From positions 7,874,001 through 7,938,000 of the forward strand of contig NZ_CP034539.1 in NCBI RefSeq assembly GCF_003963535.1: a stretch of DNA of 64,000 bases. The letters are read 5' to 3'. The translations under genes and the position numbers were made by a program. Below are positions 60,793 to 64,000 of the stretch, piece after piece. Every line of letters starts with the position of its first letter. The first letter of the stretch is position 1. This DNA comes from Streptomyces cyaneochromogenes (GTDB lineage: Bacteria; Actinomycetota; Actinomycetes; Streptomycetales; Streptomycetaceae). The notes below the pieces were generated by a model. That model made no database searches, was not told the DNA's origin, and saw only the letters and a list, made by a program, of their open reading frames with translations.

Positions 60793-61557
60793 GTGTCCGA
60801 CGAGTCCGTGAGCGCCCGGCGCTTCGCACGCGAGAGCATGGCCGTCCTCGACCGCGTGACCGAGTCCGCCCAGGGCGACGTGGCCCGCGCCGCGGGGCTG
60901 ATCGCCGACTGTGTGCGCGCGGACGGCGTGATCCAGGCCTTCGGCACCGGGCACTCCCAGGCCGTCGTCCTCGAACTCGCCGGACGGGCCGGCGGGCTGG
61001 TCCCGACGAACCGGCTGAGCATCGCCGACCTCGTCCTGTACGGCGGCGAGTCCCCGGGCGTCCTCGACGACCCGCTCCTGGAGCGCCGCGCCGGAGTCGC
61101 CGCCCGGATCTACGACCTCGCCGCACCGCGCCCCCAGGACCTCTTCGTCGTGATCTCCAACTCCGGGGTCAACAACGTGATCGTGGAGATGGCCCTGCGG
61201 GCCAAGGAGCACGGCCACCGCGTCCTCGCCATCACCTCCCTCACCCACACCCGCGCCGTCCCCGCCGGCCACCCGAGCGGCAAGAAGCTCGCCGACCTCG
61301 CCGACGTCGTCCTCGACAACCGGGCCCCGCGCGGTGACGCGCTGCTGGAGCTCCCGGAGGGCGGCGCGGTCTGCGCCCTGTCCACGCTGACCGGCGTGCT
61401 GCTCGTCCAGATGGCCGTGGCCGAGGCCTCCGCCCGGCTCATCGCCGCTGGGGAACGCCCGCCGGTGTACGTCTCGGCCAATGTGCCCGGCGGCTTCGAG
61501 GGCAACCTGGAACTGGAGAAGCGGTACGCCGGACGGATCCGGCGCACCGCCAGTTGA
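60793..61557 (+). CDS. SIS-domain sugar-phosphate isomerase-like protein (UPF0309 type)
   Basis: A 254-residue single SIS domain protein. DGVIQAFGTGHSQAVVLELAG is the phosphosugar loop, and DLFVVISNSGVNNVIVEMAL the second one. Such proteins act on amino-sugar phosphates or bind them. Here it could isomerise or process the product of the BadF-type kinase. GTG start at 60793. It is divergent from rpiR, with a TGGTTCAA site in front. Confidence 0.86.
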   Translation: MSDESVSARRFARESMAVLDRVTESAQGDVARAAGLIADCVRADGVIQAFGTGHSQAVVLELAGRAGGLVPTNRLSIADLVLYGGESPGVLDDPLLERRAGVAARIYDLAAPRPQDLFVVISNSGVNNVIVEMALRAKEHGHRVLAITSLTHTRAVPAGHPSGKKLADLADVVLDNRAPRGDALLELPEGGAVCALSTLTGVLLVQMAVAEASARLIAAGERPPVYVSANVPGGFEGNLELEKRYAGRIRRTAS

Positions 61558-61737
61558 TCACTGCGGCGCGCTGATCACTCCACGGGTACCGGCGTCAGCG
61601 CCACGGCCAGCGGATAGGCCCCTGTCCGCAACGGCTCCTCGGTGGCGCCCGACGCGGTTCGGGTCCGTTCGGGAGCCAGGCTGCCGTAGGGGGCGCACAC
61701 TGGATGTGTGTGCGTCGGTGCTCAAGGGGGTGTCGGC

Positions 61738-62319
61738 ATGGCTGCGTCGGAGTGCCCGAGGGTGCGGCTGTGGCGGTGGCGGCGCAGCCCACTGAGGCGG
61801 CGCAGTGACCTCGTCGAGGCCTGGGTCGTGTTGTGCGCGTGGGTGTTCGCGCTGGTCGGCGCGCTGTTCGCGGGGATGGTGGCGGCGGACGCGGTCACGC
61901 ACTCCGCCGAGGAGCAGCGGGCCCAGAGCCGCAAGGTGACGGCCGTACTGGTGAAGGACGCGCAGGCACCGGAGGCCTCGCGGGTCGGCACCGACCATCT
62001 CGTGTGGGGCGTGGTCCGGTGGACCGACCCCGACGGCACGATCCGCACGGACGACGCACGGGTGCCGCCGAAGTCGCAAGCGGGCAGCAAGGTCGACGTG
62101 TGGGCGGACCGGAACGGCGCCGTCGTCAACCAGCCGCTGTCCGAGACCGAGATCCTGCTGCACGCGATCGCCGGTGGCGTCCTGGCCGCGGGGGCGGCCG
62201 GCGGCGTCGTGGTCGGGTGCTCCTGGCTGGTGCGGCTGGGGCTGGAGCGGCGGCGGATGGAGCAGTGGGCCGCGGAGTGGGAGCGGATGGACACCCCGTG
62301 GGGATGGAAGACGGGCTGA
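61738..62319 (+). CDS. Rv1733c-like membrane protein
   Basis: A 193-residue protein with two membrane helices (VLCAWVFALVGALFAGMVAA and AIAGGVLAAGAAGGVVVGCSWLV) around an external ~100-residue loop with GVVRWTDPDGTIRTDDARV and GSKVDVWADRNGAVV. This layout and these segments match the Rv1733c family, best known from mycobacterial dormancy regulon members; the function is unknown. ATG 61738 follows AAGGGGGTG. Confidence 0.82.
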   Translation: MAASECPRVRLWRWRRSPLRRRSDLVEAWVVLCAWVFALVGALFAGMVAADAVTHSAEEQRAQSRKVTAVLVKDAQAPEASRVGTDHLVWGVVRWTDPDGTIRTDDARVPPKSQAGSKVDVWADRNGAVVNQPLSETEILLHAIAGGVLAAGAAGGVVVGCSWLVRLGLERRRMEQWAAEWERMDTPWGWKTG

Positions 62320-62415
62320 CCCGGAAGCCGGGCTGACACGGCACCCGTCGCCGCGGCCGAGCCGAACCGAGCCGTGGCGAGGGATGCCGTACCGCTGTGT
62401 GACGTTCCCGCTCCG

Positions 62416-63159
62416 TCAGCCGGCCGACGGGCTCGGGGCCGGGGAGGCGGTGTTGAGGTCCTGCAGGTCCTTCGGGATGTTGAGGACGAGGACCGGGGTG
62501 CCCGGCTGCGGCGGGGGCGGGGTGGTCTGGTCCTTGGGGAGCTTCGGCGGGGTGGTCTGCTGGAAGTTGTTCGCGTCGAAGTTCACCAGGCCGGTCTTCT
62601 CCAGGACCGTCATGTGGTCGAGCACGGTGTCGTTCGCCTGGTCGGCCAGCTGACGGACCAGCGTGTTCTGGGTGTTCGCCCGGATCTTCGCGACCACGGG
62701 GAAGATCTGGCCATGGGTCACCCGCATGATGGCGGTCGCCGTGGCGTCGAACTCCTGGCCGCTCTTGGAGTCCGCGGTCGCCACGAACTGCTGCTGCTGC
62801 GGGCTCGCCTGGTTGGGCAGGGTGATGCCCAGTTCGGGCGCGATCTTGCGGCAGGTCTCGTCGAGTCGGCCGTGCCCGACGACCAGGTGCTCCCCGGCCT
62901 CCTTCATCGCCGCGGTCGTGCCCTTCCGCATCGAGATCAACCCGAGCGGGTGCTCCCACAGACCCGCCGCGCGGACCTTGACGACGAAGTCCCGGTCGGC
63001 CTCGGTCAGCGGGCCGTAGCGGGTGTTGGCGATGATGCGGTCCTGGTTGGCGGAGGTGTTCTCCACGCCCAGCATGGCGGGGTAGGCGAGCGCGGAGAGG
63101 GTGAGGACGAGGGCGCCTCCCACGAAGACGGTGCCTACCATGCGGCGCGAGACGGGCAT
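62416..63159 (-). CDS. DUF4142 domain protein (paralogue of 15807-16595)
   Basis: A 247-residue protein. N-terminal hydrophobic segment (MVGTVFVGGALVLTLSALAYPAML) may be a signal anchor. The DUF4142 helices are EADRDFVVKVRAAGLWE, AGEHLVVGHGRLDETCRK and ADQANDTVLDHMTVLEKTG. A short Pro-rich tail ends the protein. ATG 63159 is chosen because AGGAG lies 6-7 bases upstream. Similar to the gene at 15807-16595 in helix order and length. Confidence 0.82.
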   Translation of the reverse strand: MPVSRRMVGTVFVGGALVLTLSALAYPAMLGVENTSANQDRIIANTRYGPLTEADRDFVVKVRAAGLWEHPLGLISMRKGTTAAMKEAGEHLVVGHGRLDETCRKIAPELGITLPNQASPQQQQFVATADSKSGQEFDATATAIMRVTHGQIFPVVAKIRANTQNTLVRQLADQANDTVLDHMTVLEKTGLVNFDANNFQQTTPPKLPKDQTTPPPPQPGTPVLVLNIPKDLQDLNTASPAPSPSAG

Positions 63160-63332
63160 CGTTACTCCTGACGTGAACGGCCGGTACCCCTTCAGGTACG
63201 GATGGATCACGCGAAACAATCATCGCCGCGGGAAAAAACTTGCGGTCCGCTGTGCGTCGTCCGTCACAATCCACCGCGAAACGCGCGTACGGCACGCGCC
63301 GCGCGTCCGCCACGGCTCCCCCGCCCGGCCCG

Positions 63333-64000
63333 CTACGGCGCTCGGCGTCCCTCCGCGACCAGGGCGGCCACCTGACGCGCGTACTCGGCGGGGTGGGTGA
63401 CGTGCGGGACGTGTCCGGCGCCTTCGAAGGTGTACGTCGCCGCCCGGGGGAGCGCGCCGCCGAGCCGGCCGACGATCCTGGCGAACCACGGCGGGCTCTC
63501 GCTGCCCTTCGTGAGCAGGGCCGGCCCGGGGTAGCCGGAGAGCCGGCCGAGGTCGAGATCGGCCCACTGCGGGTCGCCCTGCTCGTCCGCGAACGTGGGC
63601 GCGTTGGCGCGGAACGTCTCCCGCACCCGGTCCGGCATCCGCTCCCACTCCCCGGGGCCGAACGCGACCTCGTCCACGAACTGCCGTGCCCCCGCGGCCG
63701 TTTCACCCGCCCGCAACCGGTCGACGACGGACGCCATGAGCCGCTCGGTGGCCGCCATCAGCGGCCGCGCCTCGGGGTCGTCGGCCACGATGCCCATGAG
63801 CGGCGGCTCGTGCGCGACGATGCCCCGGAAGAGCTCCGGACGGCGGGTGGCCAGGCCCAGCGCCGTCGACGCGCCGAAGGAGTTGCCCGCGACGAACGCC
63901 GGGGCGAAGCCGAGGGTCTCCATCAGGGCCGCCAGATCGTCCTCGTCCTCGCGTCGTGCCCCCTGTCCCGGCGGACGCTCGCTGCGGCTGTGCCCGCGAC
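63333..64000 (-). CDS. alpha/beta-fold hydrolase, 5' end beyond window
   Basis: The last ~222 residues of an alpha/beta hydrolase. The nucleophile elbow is FVAGNSFGASTALGLA (Ser), the acid region is PGPALLTKGSESPPWF and the catalytic His is in FEGAGHVPHVTHP. The beginning (to the right of base 64000) is missing; the RGHSRSERPPG element at the very edge is the usual turn before the nucleophile strand. Exact substrate cannot be inferred. Confidence 0.82.
   Translation of the reverse strand, partial: RGHSRSERPPGQGARREDEDDLAALMETLGFAPAFVAGNSFGASTALGLATRRPELFRGIVAHEPPLMGIVADDPEARPLMAATERLMASVVDRLRAGETAAGARQFVDEVAFGPGEWERMPDRVRETFRANAPTFADEQGDPQWADLDLGRLSGYPGPALLTKGSESPPWFARIVGRLGGALPRAATYTFEGAGHVPHVTHPAEYARQVAALVAEGRRAP

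Overview
The window looks like a stretch of a Streptomyces chromosome. GC content is very high with strong third-position bias, GTG starts are frequent, and the gene order is typical of that genus: fadAB, an RNase D-like gene, a LuxR-type regulator, a DUF3000 gene, hemE, hemY-hemQ, and then zapE, murC and msrB. I identified genes by reading translated motifs. No database search was run, so family names are recognition calls.

Region by region. 1-2039: the fatty-acid beta-oxidation pair fadB (cut by the window edge) and fadA, translationally coupled. 2226-2624: a deletion scar joining the 3' end of a lacI-type regulator to the 3' end of a sugar ABC permease. 2638-5701: RNase D/HRDC protein, orphan LuxR response regulator, DUF3000 protein. 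5806-13098: heme biosynthesis by the coproporphyrin route (hemE, hemY/cgoX, hemQ), interrupted by a rhomboid protease, a small conserved protein, a CoA-disulfide-reductase-like flavoprotein and a DUF4349 lipoprotein. 13099-18259: secreted tripeptidyl-aminopeptidase-like hydrolase, TIGR04222 membrane protein, DUF4142 protein and a DUF692 (multinuclear iron oxygenase family) protein with an extra C-terminal domain. 18923-21542: Pth2-like protein, two-gene ABC exporter, and a small zinc-ribbon gene broken by a 25-bp GC-palindromic insertion. 21561-30461: polysaccharide deacetylase, Ser/Thr kinase, PhoX, slipin, a SulP transporter plus beta-carbonic anhydrase operon, a small secreted protein, and zapE. 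30499-34447: RibD-C-type reductase carrying a run of 10-residue Gly-rich repeats, a small conserved protein, murC, msrB.

34236-38130 is an accessory segment bracketed by two 214-bp direct copies of the msrB 3' end. It holds an IS5-type transposase remnant, a lipoprotein, a trypsin-like protease with five tandem beta-propeller-like repeats, and a truncated ORF. Beside it, 38366-40882 carries a signal-less HExxHxxGxxH metalloprotease, a HEAT-repeat-like protein and a PP2C phosphatase. 40935-44930 has a flippase-like protein, a 775-residue orphan preceded at 2-4 bases by a tRNA-like cloverleaf, and a deleted siderophore-binding-protein remnant.

44998-61557 is a glycan-use locus: two GH3 enzymes, a GH5-like hydrolase, a BadF-type sugar kinase, an ABC importer without its own ATPase, a 1414-residue GH38 alpha-mannosidase coupled to a small His-tailed protein, an RpiR regulator and a SIS-domain sugar isomerase. 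A shared TGGTTCAA motif lies in front of its divergent and operon-leading genes and probably is the RpiR operator. The window ends with an Rv1733c-like membrane protein, a second DUF4142 paralogue and a partial alpha/beta hydrolase.
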